Positions 63,164-64,000 of a DNA stretch of 64,000 nucleotides are shown here, piece by piece. Every line of letters starts with the position of its first letter. Within the stretch, counting starts at the first letter, position 1. The translations under genes and the position numbers were made by a program. Origin of the DNA: Acinetobacter corruptisaponis (GTDB taxonomy: Bacteria; Pseudomonadota; Gammaproteobacteria; Pseudomonadales; Moraxellaceae). The stretch covers positions 1,979,962 to 2,043,961 of the forward strand of contig NZ_CP125669.1 in NCBI RefSeq assembly GCF_030053775.1, given 5' to 3'. The notes beneath the pieces were generated by a model. That model saw nothing but the letters and a program-made list of their open reading frames with translations. It did no database searches and was not told the origin of the DNA.

Positions 63164-64000
63164 CACAACCCCACTCGCTGCATACTTTTCTTGATTTTTG
63201 GTGCCAGCTTCTGTTTACGGGCAAAAATTGCCGCAGCACCCGCATACACCAGCAACACCACTGGATAGGCCCAGATATCCAGTTGTTCCTTACTAATCCG
63301 CGTTTTAATCGCGATCATCAACACAATCAGGCTGGCAAAAATGAAAATGGCGGGAATCAGACGGTAATAACGTCCCTGCCGTGGACTAACTTCAGACAAG
63401 GCCACGGTCAGCATCAGGGCAATCACCATGACCAATGGACCAAAAATCCGCCAGCCCAGCTCACTCCGCACCACGGAATCATCGCGCTTTTGCCATAGCT
63501 TGCTCATCGGCAAGGCTTCCACATCATCACTTTCAAATTTGACATCCTTATCATTTTCCAGACGTAAACGATAGGACTGAAACTCGGCCTGGGTATATCG
63601 AGGCTGGTTTGGATAGATTTCGTAGCGACGCCCCTGAACCAGATCAACCACATTGGCAGTATCATTTGCCATTTCCACACGGGTAGCCTCTTTCGCCAGA
63701 ATCATCACATCAGGTTTATCTTCCCGATCCGCCTTTTGGTAATAAAAGATATCCTTTAAATTCTTGCGGTCTTCCGAAAGCGAACCTGCATAAATGGTAT
63801 ACGGCCCAGAGGAAATAAACTCCTTTGGTCTAACCAGATCAAAGCCCGCACGCACAGCCTGGGTCTGCATCAGGCTTTCATAGGCGCGTATTCCTGAAGA
63901 TGCTCCCCAAAACATCAAGATAGACTGAACAATCAAAAACACCAGGGTCATTGGCAATAACAGCCGTGCCAACTGGTTGCGGCTCACCCCACTGCCATTC
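63163..64000 (-). CDS. lptF: LPS export permease LptF (partial, 5' end outside window)
   Basis: C-terminal 278 codons only; the frame stays open through the right edge (reads NGSGVSRNQLARLLLPMT), so an apparent GTG start at 63987 is internal. Membrane helix at the visible N-terminus, periplasmic jellyroll, then C-terminal helices (MVIALMLTVALSEVSPRQGRY; LDIWAYPVVLLVYAG). About 90 residues are missing compared with typical LptF. Confidence 0.93.
   Translation of the reverse strand, partial: NGSGVSRNQLARLLLPMTLVFLIVQSILMFWGASSGIRAYESLMQTQAVRAGFDLVRPKEFISSGPYTIYAGSLSEDRKNLKDIFYYQKADREDKPDVMILAKEATRVEMANDTANVVDLVQGRRYEIYPNQPRYTQAEFQSYRLRLENDKDVKFESDDVEALPMSKLWQKRDDSVVRSELGWRIFGPLVMVIALMLTVALSEVSPRQGRYYRLIPAIFIFASLIVLMIAIKTRISKEQLDIWAYPVVLLVYAGAAAIFARKQKLAPKIKKSMQRVGL

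Noticed and set aside
63163-63987. lptF as a complete gene starting at 63987
   Set aside because: The frame stays open to the window edge, and about 90 N-terminal residues of the family are missing.

Overview
The window reads as a chromosomal segment of an Acinetobacter-like gammaproteobacterium (Moraxellaceae). The evidence is protein character and gene order. The tRNA-tuf-tRNA(Trp)-secE-nusG-rplKAJL-rpoBC block, argH/algZ-algR-hemCDXY, gph-trpE, xerD-dsbC-hom-thrC and the T2SS gspN-C-D cluster all follow pseudomonad/Moraxellaceae layouts. No prophage, complete insertion sequence, CRISPR array or rRNA was seen. The left part is coded almost wholly on the minus strand.

Layout by region. 1-9 kb: a glycine-zipper lipoprotein, then rpoC and rpoB. 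9-15 kb: rplL, rplJ, rplA, rplK, nusG, secE, tRNA-Trp, tuf and a four-tRNA cluster (Thr, Gly, Tyr, Thr), all read right to left. 15-22 kb: trpE, gph, an FHA membrane protein, gspD/C/N, hns. 22-31 kb: thioesterase, hemY, hemX, hemD, hemC, algR, algZ, then divergent argH and yggX. 31-37 kb: phoU behind a Pho box, a TPP riboswitch with thiC, a Nudix hydrolase, a cpdA-like phosphoesterase, a 268-bp repeat, dksA, gluQRS. 37-44 kb: ftsW, murD, a small membrane-protein gene frameshifted at a G7 tract, mscS, and a feo iron operon with a Fur box. 44-53 kb: xerD, dsbC, a giant Pls-type NRPS, a second copy of the repeat, hom, thrC. 53-64 kb: an acidic unknown protein, pbpG, gacA, pilS, pilR, an S41 protease, gpmI with a candidate Fur box, lptG and partial lptF.

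How the genes work together. The first 15 kb is the core transcription/translation supercluster. Its spacers keep regulatory structure: an attenuator-like hairpin, a promoter and a long hairpin between rplL and rpoB, and an L10-leader-like fold before rplJ. The haem genes form one tightly overlapping operon behind the AlgZ/AlgR two-component pair. Iron (feo), phosphate (phoU) and thiamine (thiC) genes each carry a visible cis-regulatory element.

The least explained parts are three. (1) Two diverged copies of a 267/268-bp palindromic repeat keep their stems by compensatory base changes. (2) A stand-alone A-T-[TM-hexapeptide]x3 synthetase with the architecture of epsilon-poly-lysine synthetase lies, with one repeat copy, inside the otherwise conserved dsbC-hom neighbourhood. 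(3) A homopolymer-tract frameshift in a small membrane gene could be a phase switch. Two candidate small RNAs lie between yggX and phoU.
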